A DNA stretch of 64,000 nucleotides from Linum tenue. Lineage: Eukaryota > Streptophyta > Magnoliopsida > Malpighiales > Linaceae. Below the pieces are notes generated by a model, which was given only the letters and a program-made list of their open reading frames with translations, searched no databases and had not been told where the DNA came from. The stretch spans positions 24,019,475 through 24,083,474 of the forward strand of contig CAMGYJ010000008.1 in NCBI GenBank assembly GCA_946122785.1, in the 5' to 3' direction. Of this stretch, positions 20,801 to 31,930 are shown one piece after another (positions within the stretch are counted from its first letter, which is position 1; every line of letters begins with the position of its first letter). A program made the position numbers and the translations under genes.

Positions 20801-21800
20801 TTCTGGAAGAAAAGAGTTGGGAGACCATCGACTCTTGGAGCTTTCGGGGGAGCCATTAGATTTAGAGAAACCCACTCTTCTCTAGGATTCTATCAGTCTT
20901 TTTTTCCTCCTCCTTATGTCCCCGAATTTCATTTGACTCCATTCTATAAGCTTCTTTTCACCGCCTTTGATTCGAGCTTCGAGTCCCAAGCTGGGGTCTT
21001 TATTCCATTCATGGGTAATTAATGGCGAGCAGTCTTCATGTTTTTGCCAGAAAGACTCAAACCTGAAGTGCCAACCCCATTTAATCCGATCAGCCTCTAG
21101 TTTTAGTTGTAATTTGATCGGTAGATGATCTGATACCCATCTAGTCAGATGGTAAACTTGAGCCTCTTGAAATCTACTTCTCCAATCATAATTGGCTATC
21201 ATGCGGTCTAGTCTTTCTTCCAAAAAGTCTTCATTTTCTCGACCATTGTCCCATGTAAACATGTTACCATTGTATCCCAAATCCTCCATTCCACTATCAT
21301 CCAATGCCTCTCTGAATCCTTCCATACATTGCTCATCAGGTAGTCTGATCCCATTCTTTTCTTCGTAGCCCAATACTTGGTTAAAATCACCCATCATGAG
21401 CCATGGCAGATCACTATATCCCTTTAGTCTTCTGATCAACTCCCAGGTCTTCTTTTTATTTCCCTGTTATGGCCATCCATATATTCTAGATAAGCACCAT
21501 GCCTTTTTTGGGTTATGTTTGTCAATTGCTACGTCAATATAGTTATCCTCAAAATCCTTGATTGATACATGAACATGTTCTTTCCACATTAACAGTAGCC
21601 CCCTGCTCGATTTCTCGATCCAACCCCTTTGCCCTTCTCCCATCCCATTTCTGCCATTACCTCTTCCCATTCATGCTCTTGTTTCTTTGTCTCCATTAAG
21701 AAGACAATGTCGAGGTCTTGTTCTCTGAGTATAGCTCAGCTACCCTTTTCACTGTCGTGGTTTTCCCCAACCCACGACAGTTGTAACTTATGATACTCAT
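17880..21800 (-). mobile_element. L1-type LINE ORF2 remnant, copy 1
   Basis: In minus-strand order the region encodes an endonuclease start (MSIISYNCRGLG at 21800), endonuclease middle (DLPWLMMGDFNQVLGYEEKNG, SDHLPIKL; 20882-21439), RT fingers (LANRLTKVLN, SAFVPRRLITD; 20477-20700) and the RT catalytic box (HLLFADDNIFFFEN; near 20130-20170). A zf-RVT domain (VFVWRWGSNILPMRGNL, CPFCGLVETQEHITKEC; 18820-19179) and RNase H (ANVDACILKDGG; 18231-18725) follow, with a further RNase H tail near 17880-18010. Several frameshifts and stops disable it. ORF1 is absent, as in 5'-truncated LINE insertions. Copy 1 has a 2-bp insertion near 21733 that breaks the endonuclease frame still open in copy 2. Confidence 0.85.
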
Positions 21801-22053
21801 TGGGGGGCGCCTTGTGGATTCACAAGGTCCGCCTCTCCGCCATCCAAAGAAATTTTTTGCGTTATCAACTCGTTACTATTGAGATTTTTGTCTATTGCTA
21901 AATTTTTGTTAATTATCCTTAATCACCACAAGATTATTTTGAGGTAAGGAATATCAAGCAGCATCTACTCCTTTGATTGCTTTAATTTCGTATTTACAGT
22001 CCTCTTTCCTTGTCTCCATCACGATTAACATTATTTAAATTCCCCGCAAGGTA
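21801..22053. other. Spacer between LINE and MITE; no gene
   Basis: AT-rich DNA directly upstream of the LINE ORF2 start on the minus strand. It may contain LINE 5' sequence, but no ORF1 product is recognisable. Confidence 0.35.
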
Positions 22054-22062
22054 CCGTTATGG

Positions 22063-22257
22063 GGAAAATTCTTAGCTCCAATCTTGGTTGGATGCAGAAG
22101 CTCCAACCGTCCGACGTGTCAGTTTGTTATTGGTGGATTCACCTTACTTTTTTCTTAATATTTAATTATCCTAAGTAAATCGAGAATTAAAATATTAAAA
22201 AATGGTGAAATCGCCAATAACAAACTGACACGTGGTTGGTTGGAGCTAAGAATTTTC
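22063..22257. mobile_element. MITE with long terminal inverted repeats, copy 1
   Basis: The left end GGAAAATTCTTAGCTCCAA is mirrored by TTGGAGCTAAGAATTTTCC at the right end. An inner inverted pair (GTGTCAGTTTGTTATTGG / CCAATAACAAACTGACAC) also exists, so most of the element can fold on itself. It is flanked by CCGTTATGG (22054-22062 and 22258-22266). A 9-bp target duplication and long inverted ends fit a Mutator-type MITE. In copy 1 the right end has lost one C relative to copy 2. Confidence 0.8.
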
Positions 22258-22266
22258 CCGTTATGG

Positions 22267-23374
22267 TAAGTCTAGCAACTGTCACACCATCTATGTTAGT
22301 TGCACACCTTCTATCAGTTTAAATTTCCTACCTATGTACTTTAACTTTTTGTTAACTAATGGTGATTTCAATTCTTCCCTTCATCACCTAGGGGTAAAGT
22401 TCAGGAGTTATTCACTTGCTAGATGAGTATCATGCATTGATTGCGAGTGTTTGTACTTACAAGAGGTGGATAATACCGTTAGTGGGGTATTTTTTTATAA
22501 GATCAACTTTGCCTCAAAGGCAATATTTAATCTCTTGTGATAGAGATTTCTAGCATCATAGTCGTGCTTTTTTGGTTGATCATTTTGCAGGTGCTTAGAT
22601 GGTATGAAAGTAATTGAAAGAAGTTTATCGACCTATCAGGTGATAGTTTGATTTTATTCGCTTTTACAAATTTATGAAAGCAATTAAGCATGCTCTGTTG
22701 AAGCTTGCTAATGTCTTTTCTTTTCTTTGTCGTGGCTTTTTGTGGCAACTCGATACTGGTCATCTGGCATACTCCGTCGAAAGAAACTACAATCGCTGGC
22801 GTGACTATCTTAGAGATGTTGGTTTTCTTTTTGCTTTCCCAGCGTAAGTGTAGTGTCTTTGCTCCTCAGAGCTTCTTCAAAGCTGCCCAAGTAAGTTCTT
22901 AACAAGCTCTTTCGTCGGTATTCTAGTTGCTTACGGACTAACGCGTCGAGTTTGTGTCGGTTTTTGAAATAAACAGTTTCTTATTACTTATTAATTTCAA
23001 GGATTTAAAAATGGTTTTTTTCTAGTCGATGAATTCGTTCCTTTCATGCATCTTTCTCTTTTTGGTAAATTATTACTTTCATCAATCTAATCATCTCAAT
23101 TTATTTCCTTTTATAACGAATTCAATCATTTTTAGCTTCTCTTCCCTTCCCTTCTCCATAGGATAAAACAAAATACACGACCAACACTAAATTACTAAAA
23201 CAGCATTTATTTCTCCATATCCCAAATAATAATGGCGCGCACGTCGCTGAACACACCCGCAAAAAATTTCAAAGTCTCCCTTTGCAATCCCTCTTCACGA
23301 ACTTCTTCACGTGAAGGAACAATATAAACATTCCGATTTGACAACCACTTCAATTTCTGTACATTCCACTTTAA
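22267..23374. other. Spacer downstream of PME B; no gene recognised
   Basis: No known protein is recognised. An open stretch near 22740-22860 reads HLAYSVERNYNRWRDYLRDVGF on the plus strand (split here: HLAYSVERNY then NRWRDYLRDVGF), which I could not assign. The region next to 23375 would include the PME B 3' untranslated region. The copy 2 counterpart is 45656-46765. Confidence 0.35.
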
Positions 23375-24610
23375 TTATACCAACAACCCAGTATCAAACG
23401 GAACGCCGGTCGCCGGCAACCAGATGTCCCCCTGAGTAAAGTTCATCACCGTGAAATTCCCGGCGTCGGTCTCGTTAATCAGATGAAAACCCGGCCAATT
23501 CACCCTCCCGCCGGTCAGCGCCCCGATGCCTGTGTTATTGAACTCAGCATAATAAAGCGTGTCCAGCGAAGTGTTACCGGACCACGGCGCCCAACCCGCC
23601 GGATCTAAGAAACTGGCGATCGACGACTGCATCACCACCGTCCTCGAATACGCCTTCCACGGCCGACCCAGGTAAGATCTCGTCGTACCATTGCTTAAAG
23701 CCAAATCTTTCGCTTCCTTGATTGTGCAATTCTGGATCGAGATCCCAGTGTTCTGATTCGGGTCGGTTCGGCCCTGTGCAGTTATGGCGTTGAATTGGTT
23801 GGGCAGAGGGAGCCGAGACATGAGCCGGCAGTTCTGGAAAACAACGGCGGCGTTGCCGAATATGTAGTCGATGGTGCCGTAGATAGTACAGTCGCGGTAG
23901 AATTGGCGTAAGGAGTGGACGTAGAGTGTGTCCTGGTAGCCCTCGAAGCTGCAGTTGAAGAATGCTGACATGTCGGCGCCGTTCCGAACCGCGACGGCTT
24001 GCATCTTTGATGGCCCCGCCGTGTTCCGGAACGTCATTCCCACGGCGACGAATCCTGGGGCGACGACGGCTGCGAGAGAAAAAGAAGATTGTAAGTTTTG
24101 GGTGCATATCAACTGTTCGACGAAATGCCTCAACGAGATGTGAAAAGAAAGTTCCCTTCAGCCAAATGTTCTATTAAATGTCTTGAAGAGATAGAGCTAC
24201 TCTAAGTTAACTTTTAATGGGGCTAACGTACCTAACGTGGAGGAATTGAAAGTGGTGGAGCCATCAACGACGCTCCTGTTCCCGGTAATGGTCGTCCGGC
24301 CGATTCCATCTCCGACCATCATCAAGTTCTGCTTGTTCTTCGGGATAGAAATGTACTCTTCATAGAGACCCTCTATCACATATATAACAAAGTAGCTGTT
24401 TCCAGGTACGACGCCATTAGTTGAATTAGGAGCTGCAGCAATGGCATCATTGATGCTTGTAAAGTTCCCACCTCCCTCCTTATCCACAACCACCATCTGG
24501 CTCACTGAAATGCCACCAATGGGAGCTTGGAGAAGCTTCCTCCCACCACCACCGAAGGACTCAAATACGTGACGATCCTTGCTCGACATTATCAACGGCA
24601 ACCCATGGGC
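23375..24610 (-). CDS. Pectinesterase catalytic domain (PME B), copy 1, 5' end cut by the duplication breakpoint
   Basis: Exons 24232-24610 and 23375-24069 are joined by a GT-AG intron (donor TTAG|GTACGT, acceptor CTCTCGCAG|CC). The product contains an RKLL processing motif (GRKLLQ), GLYEEYI, MQAVAV, GYQDTLYVH, GTIDYIFG and YLGRPWK, so the catalytic glutamines, aspartates, arginine and tryptophan are present. It ends with the usual LPATGVPFDTGLL tail. There is no signal peptide, no PMEI domain and no start codon upstream of the linker. At 24610 the frame runs into the duplicated left-end sequence, so copy 1 has lost even the linker residues kept in copy 2. Probably a pseudogene unless a new start is used, for example the internal ATG of MSSKDRHV. 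Confidence 0.8.
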
Positions 24611-25024
24611 TATTCTTTGCAGTTTGGCACAACATTATCAAGAGCATGTGTGGGATGTGTGTTGGCATTGCCTTCAATTCAGGGGAGGGTCGGGCTAAAA
24701 GTGGGAATCCTACGCCGATTTTATTTCGTTGTGTTGATGGGGCTTTGAAGATGGGTTCCCACTCTGCAGGGAGCTAGTTGTGCAGTATAGAGCAGGATGT
24801 GTGTTGTTTGTGCAGTGGTTTCAGTATACAGATATGGCAGATCTGTCTCTTTTTGAATTGATGGTGTTCATCGATGTTTTCACTGGTTCTCTATGAAGGG
24901 TCTATCTAAAGTGGCATGTCGAGGTGAAGCAAAGCAGTCATTGATAATATTTGTGCTCAGGAGATTCGAGATGTGCAGGGAGGGCTTATTCTAGAGGAAA
25001 TAGTTCATCTCCGTCAATCAATGT

Positions 25025-25512
25025 AGTCAAAATCTCGATTTTAATATTGAAATTTTATGATTTACGATCTTACATATGAGTTTCACTCCTGATTTTAGAA
25101 CTTAAAATCCCATAAAATACCAATAAATTTTTTTTTAAATTCTTATAATCTACAATATATACGATTTTGTACTATTTCAATATTCAAGTAAAAAAATGAC
25201 AAATAAGTATGATCGCGTCGGGTTTTGTCCAATAACTGAATTATGTTATGCCCTACCCAATCATGCATATATCCTTATAGAAATTTCCTAAACTTTGAAG
25301 GGGGAATCAACCACCAAACATATTTCTCATTCACATTTTTTTGGGGTGGGGGGGGGGGGGGCTGGTGACATAAGCGGGGAAAGCTATCCTTTTTACTTTC
25401 ATATTCACACAGATTCCCTTGCATCCTTGCTCCCCAATTTTCGTTGCGACTACCACTATATTAAAAAGATAAAAAAAATGATAAAGAACTTTAATTACTC
25501 TTACCTTTACCT
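25025..25512. other. AT-rich spacer with G run, copy 2 counterpart of 1700-2191
   Basis: No gene is recognised. The G tract reads differently from copy 1 (it includes GCTGGTGACATAAG), a typical site of homopolymer instability or sequencing error. Confidence 0.4.
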
Positions 25513-27050
25513 AGTTTTCCCGGCGAGAAAATCTAGATGAACATAATTGGATTTTGCACCTTTGACTTTCAAACAAACGATCAAACAACACAGTTCGCAC
25601 CTCTTTGAACAAAGTTCAAACAAGGGTGTTCAATGTTTTGATGAACTGCGAGGCAAATCTACATTAAATTAGCCCTACTCCTATGGAGGTTCAGTGAGAG
25701 CTCCAAAAACTACAACTATGGCTAAAATCTACGGAGGAAAAGAGAAAAAGATAAAACCTGACAAGTGGCGTCGAGTTGTGATTTTTGCGAACCCTTCTCT
25801 GTCATCTTCACCTCCTATTTATAGCCATTAGAAGTAACTGCCCCAAGAAACTACTCTGTTGACGTGGAGTGATGGTTACCCTCTTAACTGATATGACAGT
25901 TACCCTGATGTTGGAATTGGGATCCTCTTCAGTCTTGACCCCCTCTTCTTGAGACCTCAACCTCTGCTCTTGGCATCTCCTCCGTAGTTTTGCTTATCCA
26001 TAGAGTAAAAATGGCTAAGGCATGAAGGAATACCACGTACCACATATGGGCGAGTATTTGAATCACATGAATTAAAAATGGCAAAAAAAAAAAAATACTT
26101 CACCATTAGTAGAGTAAAGACAACACGTGCTCACATTTTACCTCTTCTCGTCTCACCAGGGCACCATGGGGGTGGTGTTCGGGTACCCCCCCCCCTCGGT
26201 ACCTCTTGAGGGTGGTGGTATGATGCTCACCCCCTTACCACGTCCTGGGGCTGGTACGATTGTGGCCACCCCCCTCTGATACCTCCTAGGGGTGGTGGTA
26301 TGATGCCTGCCACCCCCTACCACGTCCTGGGGGTGTCTCCCATACTCCTTGCCTTAGCCAAATTTAGCAATCATCCCCCTCACCATGTCATGGGGGTGGC
26401 GATATGATGTCCACCCCTCTTGCCACGTCTTGCGGGTGGAGGCATGATGCCCACCCCCTTACCATGTCTTAGGGGTGGTATGATGGTGGCCACCCCTCTT
26501 GGTACCTCCTGGGGGTGGAGATATGATGCCCACCCCCTTGCCATGTCTTGGGGGTGGTATGATGGTGGCCACCCCTCTTGGTACCTCCTGGGGGTGGAGG
26601 TATGATGCCCCTCCCTTTTCCATGTCCTTGGGGTGGTATGATGGTGGCCACCCCCTTGGCTCGTCCTGGAGGTGGACCTCGGTACCTCTTGGGGGTGGCT
26701 GTATGATGCCCCCCCCCCTTACCACGTCCTGGGGTGGCTCTGATACTCCTTGCCTTAGCTGAATTCGGCCATCCCCCCCCCCCCCCCTTCACATGTCATG
26801 GGGGTGGCGGTATGATGTCCACCCCCCTTGCCACGTCTTGGAGGGTGGTTCCAACACTTAGCCAAATTTTGGAATTGATGGCAAGGGTGGCGCGCAGAGT
26901 GGGTTTGGCATGGGTGCCATGTGTCCAAAAATCTAATCCCTTTGGCCCATCTTAATTGATTTTAACTCTTATAATTAAGTTGGCCTTGTAAAGCCATTTA
27001 ATCTCTTGTATTTAATCGATGTGGTACAAGGTGAATTTTAGTGGTAAACA
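25513..27050 (-). repeat. LTR (3' LTR), copy 2
   Basis: Counterpart of 2192-3729, ending GTGGTAAACA. The G-rich minisatellite occupies about 26160-26860, with small differences in C and G run lengths from copy 1. Confidence 0.8.
26160..26860. repeat. G-rich LTR minisatellite, copy 2 left LTR
   Basis: Same roughly 79-bp unit as at 2840-3535, with GGTACCTCCTGGGGGTGG boundaries near 26500 and 26580. Long poly-C runs (near 26708 and 26773) differ in length from copy 1. Confidence 0.8.
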
Positions 27051-27264
27051 AATGTCCCCCAACTATTTAGTGCATAAGATTTTTTTACTTTTTATTGCAT
27101 ATAATACGTAGTTAAAATCATCATTGATCTCCATACCCTTTGGCAATAACCAACGTGCCAAAGGTATATATCCACTGCCAAGTCCATGGATTAAAGCAGG
27201 CAAGCCATCCATAGACCACATGACTCTTTTTCTCTATGGGAGATGACTTTCCATACATTAATTT

Positions 27265-27660
27265 TCAATTTTCTAACTTACCACCGGGTGGTATATGGTA
27301 TGTATGTCTTGTCTTGGTGGCATTGCATGGGGTCCCATGCTCATATGCTTTAGCCGCATCACTTGACATGTCAATACGACCATGGGTTTTCCTCTGCCTT
27401 GGTTTCCTCATGGTTGAGACATGCTTACTTTCCTCATGTTGTTGTATATCATGCCTAGACTTGACAAGTCGGTGACCACCCATGTGGCCTACTTGACTAT
27501 GTCTTTCAACATCTGAACCTTGTTGGCATCTACTCTTAGCACACAACCACCCTTGGTTCGTTGTGCAGTCATGTTTGATTTGTATGTATTGTGACTTCTT
27601 ATACATACCCCCTTCTCCACCCCTCGTGGTTGGTGACATGTACCTATTACTCATGGCCAT
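27265..27660 (-). CDS. Hypothetical ORF inside the LTR element, copy 2
   Basis: Nearly identical to 3944-4339 (one residue differs near the end, PPGGK against PLGGK). Basic, His/Gln-rich, no recognised domain. It overlaps the end of the neighbouring frame by a few bases. Confidence 0.4.
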   Translation of the reverse strand: MAMSNRYMSPTTRGGEGGMYKKSQYIQIKHDCTTNQGWLCAKSRCQQGSDVERHSQVGHMGGHRLVKSRHDIQQHEESKHVSTMRKPRQRKTHGRIDMSSDAAKAYEHGTPCNATKTRHTYHIPPGGKLEN

Positions 27661-28580
27661 GGACTTTCCCCCTGTCCGTACTTAGCCAAACTTGCGTACT
27701 TATCACAAGCATGTGTAGGTTGGAATTCTTTTAGCTTCTTGGACATGCCCCCTACTCCATTATTCATGGTGGGTGACATGCCTCCTTGCCCATCCGTAGC
27801 TAAATTTTCAACACTACGAGAACTCTTTTTGGCTTTCCTACGCCTTTTCTTGTTGGACTTGACCTCATATTCACTGTTTGTGATTGGTTGCATATCCTCT
27901 TGTCCAGAATTAACCATAGTTTTACACTTACAAAAGCCATGAGTGTCTTCGACCTGTTGTGTATTCCAAGACATGCCCCCTACTTCATACTTCATGATGG
28001 GTGACACTGACATGCCCCCATGTCTAGACTTATCCAAATTAGCATGCTTAGCACAAGCATGTGTTGCTTGTGATTGATGTGGTCTCTTAGACACCACATG
28101 CCCCCTAGATGGACTTCTAGGCTTCACCTTGTGGGAAGTTAGACTTTCATGCCCCCCTTATTGAACTCTTGGTGTTTTGAGTCCATCAGAATCGCCTCTT
28201 TGTCTACTCAATAGGGGCGGCTTCGGGAGTGGGCAAGCATATGGTGGTACTTGTTCCACGTTGAATGGATCTTCACCATCTCGTCCATTGACAAGTGTCT
28301 CATCTGATCTTGTCTCGAGAACAAGCGGTTGAACATCACCTTGTACATGCAAGACCCCATGACTGGTGTTCAGAGTGGAGGTGGACCTCTCACCACAACT
28401 ATCACATTGAGGGAGTGGTTTGCTTGCCACTGGCGGTGACAAGCTATTCTGCCATAGTTGGCCATTCTGGTCATTAGCAGAAGAGTTTGTACCATCTAGT
28501 GGCAAATCTCTTGATTGAACCACTTGCTTTATCAAAAGGTGTTTCAAATCATTGAAATCATCATTATTTTTGTTAACCAA
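27651..28580 (-). pseudogene. Hypothetical repeat-rich ORF of the LTR element, copy 2 (interrupted)
   Basis: Counterpart of the 309-codon frame at 4330-5259. Here a CAA codon has become TAA near 28158, splitting the frame into 28158-28580 and 27651-28127. The nuclear-localisation-like patch KKRRRKAKKSSR and the THACxK repeats lie after the stop. Loss of this frame in one copy suggests it is not maintained by selection. Confidence 0.5.
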
Positions 28581-28643
28581 CTCTATAAGTTGACTTACAC
28601 GATTATCTCGATGAGAAGTGAGAGATGCTAGGCGGAGGCTTAC

Positions 28644-28931
28644 TTATTGGGCACCACGATGAAGGCCGACTAGGCATCCCTCCAAGGAATAACGATGTTC
28701 CTCCATGGCTTGGACGTTCTCCACCCTCAACATGCGGTTCTCCTCCATGGCTTGACGGTTCTCCGCCATAATCTTGTGGTTCTCCTCCAAGGCTTGACGA
28801 TTCTCTACCATCATCTTGCGATCTTCCTCCAATATCTTGTGAATTAACTTGATGTTGGTGGTTATATCAACACTTGGTGCCGCCGGTGACGAAGTCTCCA
28901 CCATACCATTGTTTCTGGCAACATCCTTCAT
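28644..28931 (-). CDS. Coiled-coil ORF of the LTR element, copy 2
   Basis: Counterpart of 5323-5610 with the same seven heptads (EDRKMMV, ENRQALE, ENHKIMA and so on; one R to H change). The frame also continues upstream into the LTR to 29165. A role as a Gag-like oligomerising protein is inference. Confidence 0.5.
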   Translation of the reverse strand: MKDVARNNGMVETSSPAAPSVDITTNIKLIHKILEEDRKMMVENRQALEENHKIMAENRQAMEENRMLRVENVQAMEEHRYSLEGCLVGLHRGAQ

Positions 28932-29054
28932 CTCTTGGCCAAATTCAAACTTAGCCACATGCTTCTTCACAAGCCCAGGTAAGAGATAACCTTCTTGTTG
29001 TCTCTGTCTTGGAGCCGTCAAATCAAACACAAAGTCCCACCAGGTTTGCCAATT

Positions 29055-30696
29055 TGTTTTCCCGGCGAGAAAATCTAGATGAACAGAATTGGATTTTGAA
29101 CCTTTGACTTCCAAACAAACAATCAAACAACACAGTTCACACCTCTTTGAACAAAGTTCAAACAAGGGTGTTCAATGTTTTGATGAACTGCGAGGCAAAT
29201 CTACATTAAATTAGCCCTACTCTGATTGAGGTTTAGTGAGAGCTCCAAAAACTACAACTATGGCTAAAATCTGCAGAGGAAAAGAGAAAAAGATAAAACT
29301 TGACAAGTGGTGTCGAGTTGTGATTTTTGCGAACCCTTCTCTGTCATCTTCACCTCCTATTTATAGCCATCAGAAGTAACTGCCCCAAGAAACTACTCTG
29401 TTGTCGTGGAATGACGGTTACCCTCTCAACTGCTATGACAGTTACCCTGATGTTGGAATTGGGATCCATTTCAGTCTTGACCCTCTCTTCTTAAGACCTC
29501 AACCTCTGCTCTTGGCATCTCCTCCGTAGTTTTGCTTATCCATAGAGTAAAAATGGCTAAGGAATGAAGGAATACCACGTACCACATATGGGCGAGTATT
29601 TGAATCACATGAATTAAAAATGGAAAAAAAAAATACTTCACCATTAGTAGAGTAAAGAGACCACGTGCTCACATGACCCCCTTGCCTTGGCCATACCATG
29701 TGGGTGTACGTTGGTGACCCCCTCACCAGCATCCCCCATGGGGTCATATAGATCACCCCACCACTATATCATCCTCATGGGAGCTGGCGTTGGTGACCCC
29801 CCACCGACTGATCATACCATGGGGGTGGGGACCACCTCATGGGGGGTGCTCATTGCCACCCTCATCATATTCCATACTTAGCCACATTTTACCTCTTCTC
29901 GTCTCACAAGGGCGCCATGGGGGTAGTGGTCGGGTACCCACCCCCCTTGGTACATCTTGAGCGTGGTGGTATGATGCTCACCCCCTTACCAAGTCCTGGG
30001 GGGTGGCTCCCATACTCCTTGCCTTAGCCAAATTCAACCATCATCCCCCTCACCATGTCATGATGGTGGCAATATGATGTGTACCCCCCTTGCCACGTCT
30101 TGGGGGTGCAGGTATGATGTCCACCCCCTTGCCATGTCCTCGGGGGTGGTATGATGGTGGCCACCCCTCTTGGTACCTCCTGGGGGCGGGCTGGTACCTC
30201 CGGGGGGTGGAGGTATGATGTCCACCAGCCTTTCTATGTCCTTGGGGGGTGGTATGATGGTGGCCACCCTTTTGGTACCTCCTGGGGGCGGACTGGTACC
30301 TCATGGGGGTGGAGCTATGATGCCCACCCCCTTGCCATGTCCTCGGGGGTGGTATGATGGTGGCCACCCCTCTTGGTACCTCCTGGGGGCGGACTGGTAC
30401 CTCCTGGGGCGTACTGGTACCTCCCAGGGGTGGAGGTATGATGCCCACCCCCGCCCCCTTGCCATGTCCTGGGGATGGTATGATGGTGGCCACCCCTCTT
30501 GGTACCTTCTGGATTTTGGAATTTATGGCAGGGGTGGTGCGCAGAGTGGGTTTGGCATGGGTGCCATGGGCCCAAAAATCGAATCCTTGTGGCCATCGTA
30601 ATTGATTTTAATTGTTATAATTAAGTTGGCCTTATAAAGCCATTTAATCTCTTGTATTTAATCGATGTTGTACAAGGTGAATTTTAGTGGTAGACA
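29055..30696 (-). repeat. LTR (5' LTR), copy 2
   Basis: Counterpart of 5734-7373, ending GTGGTAGACA, with a minisatellite at about 29910-30510. The TATA box CTATAAATAG is conserved on the minus strand near 29357-29366. Confidence 0.8.
29910..30515. repeat. G-rich LTR minisatellite, copy 2 right LTR
   Basis: Counterpart of 6590-7195. One of the 22-bp sub-units has lost bases near 30403-30420 (CTCCTGGGGCGTACTGG) relative to copy 1. Confidence 0.8.
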
Positions 30697-31930
30697 CCTT
30701 TTCGTTTAGCTTTCTTCCCTTTGTTACTCTACTTCTCACTCTAGTTTCAACCAAATCTTCATATCCAATCCCAAGTCCGAAGCCATCAACTCAAACTTTA
30801 AATTCCCCTCCTCGGTCTTCATAAGTCCATATGGCATAGATATAGATGGTGATGCAAAGAAGTTCAAATGTAATTTTTTGCTCCAAGATATTCATTTGTG
30901 GTATATTTCGATTTAAACATCATCTTGCAGGAATAAAGGAGAATTTAGGATTCTGTAAGTGTGCCTAATGATGTTAAACAACAAGTATTGGCATTGTTGG
31001 GCTTCAACTAGTGATAGTGTATTTAGAATGAAGACTTTTGGTTGCTTGTGTATGTCTGTGTTTATGTTCAAATATTAAATACTTATCTTGGTAGTCATTT
31101 AATAATTAAATTGATGTCACCCTTGTAAAACATATATTTTGATGTTGATCATAACAATTTGATGTGGTGTTCACTCTTAATTATTAACAAGAACAATTTA
31201 TTTGTGTTTGAGTATTGGTCGAGATATGAATGGTTGATATTATATAGTGATTTTAGTGTTAAATTCTATATGAACCTTGAAATCTTACGATTTTTTCTCA
31301 CCAAAAAAAAATCTTACGATTTTACGATTGTAATCTACGATTCCGATTTCACCTCAGTTTTCAATTTTACTTAAATTCACGAATTTGACTACATTGTCGT
31401 CAATGGTATAACAAAGTGACAGGTGGAGTTCGTTAGCAGACAAAATAATCAGCGTCCCATCTGGTAGTCATGAAGACTCTTAAATAATCTGTTTCGTGCA
31501 GGATTGGGAGTTTTGATTTTTCGACTTAGGTTTTTGTTTGATAATTGATGTATAGACTTGATACTTTTGAGTTCTTGGTAATACAAGAAGTAGATGTCAT
31601 TCAACCATCAAAGAAATATAACATGATGAAAACATCAATTGAAAATTCTCACACACACAAGTTAATTTTCCAGATAAAAACTTTTTACAGGAATGAAACA
31701 TCGTGAAGTTAAATTAAAATGGATCGTCATTTAACGATCATAGGAAGCATAAAATTAAAAAAAATGTCAGTTAAGTATCCAATCACATCAAATTGAAAAA
31801 AGAAATTAGAAACACTTTAAATTACATCAAACAATTACAAGGTAATTAAAAACACAGTTACTTCCAATATGTTCCCAAATGTTTGTCAAACTAGTTCACA
31901 ACAGGCAACACCCTTTTTCTTTTATTTATT
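30697..31930. other. Intergenic DNA between LTR element and PME A, copy 2; no gene
   Basis: Counterpart of 7374-8608 with scattered substitutions. It should include the 3' untranslated region of PME A copy 2. No gene is recognised. Confidence 0.4.

Larger units (their letters stand above)
1288..24610 (+). repeat. Tandem segmental duplication, copy 1 (23,323 bp)
   Basis: The sequence beginning TATTCTTTTGCAG at 1288 recurs as TATTCTTTGCAG at 24611, and the two copies then stay collinear to their ends. Equivalent landmarks keep a nearly constant offset: 23,322 at the PME A stop codon, 23,340 at PME A exon 1 and 23,391 at PME B. The offset drifts through small indels. The copy contains an LTR element, PME A, a WRKY fragment, LINE and gypsy remnants, a MITE and a 5'-truncated PME B. 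Confidence 0.95.
25513..30696 (-). mobile_element. Non-autonomous LTR retrotransposon, copy 2
   Basis: Second copy of the element at 2192-7373, duplicated as part of the 23-kb unit rather than newly inserted: it sits at the same place with the same flanks. LTRs are 25513-27050 and 29055-30696. The left LTR now starts AG instead of TG. CCTTT lies near both ends (25504-25508 and 30697-30701), as in copy 1. The internal region keeps the coiled-coil frame and the downstream frames, with a new stop in the middle one. Confidence 0.8.

Noticed and set aside
22700..22902. Open frame downstream of PME B read as a membrane protein
   Set aside because: Short, not matched to any family I recognise, and without conserved start or splice context; its copy 2 equivalent is not preserved as a frame of the same length.
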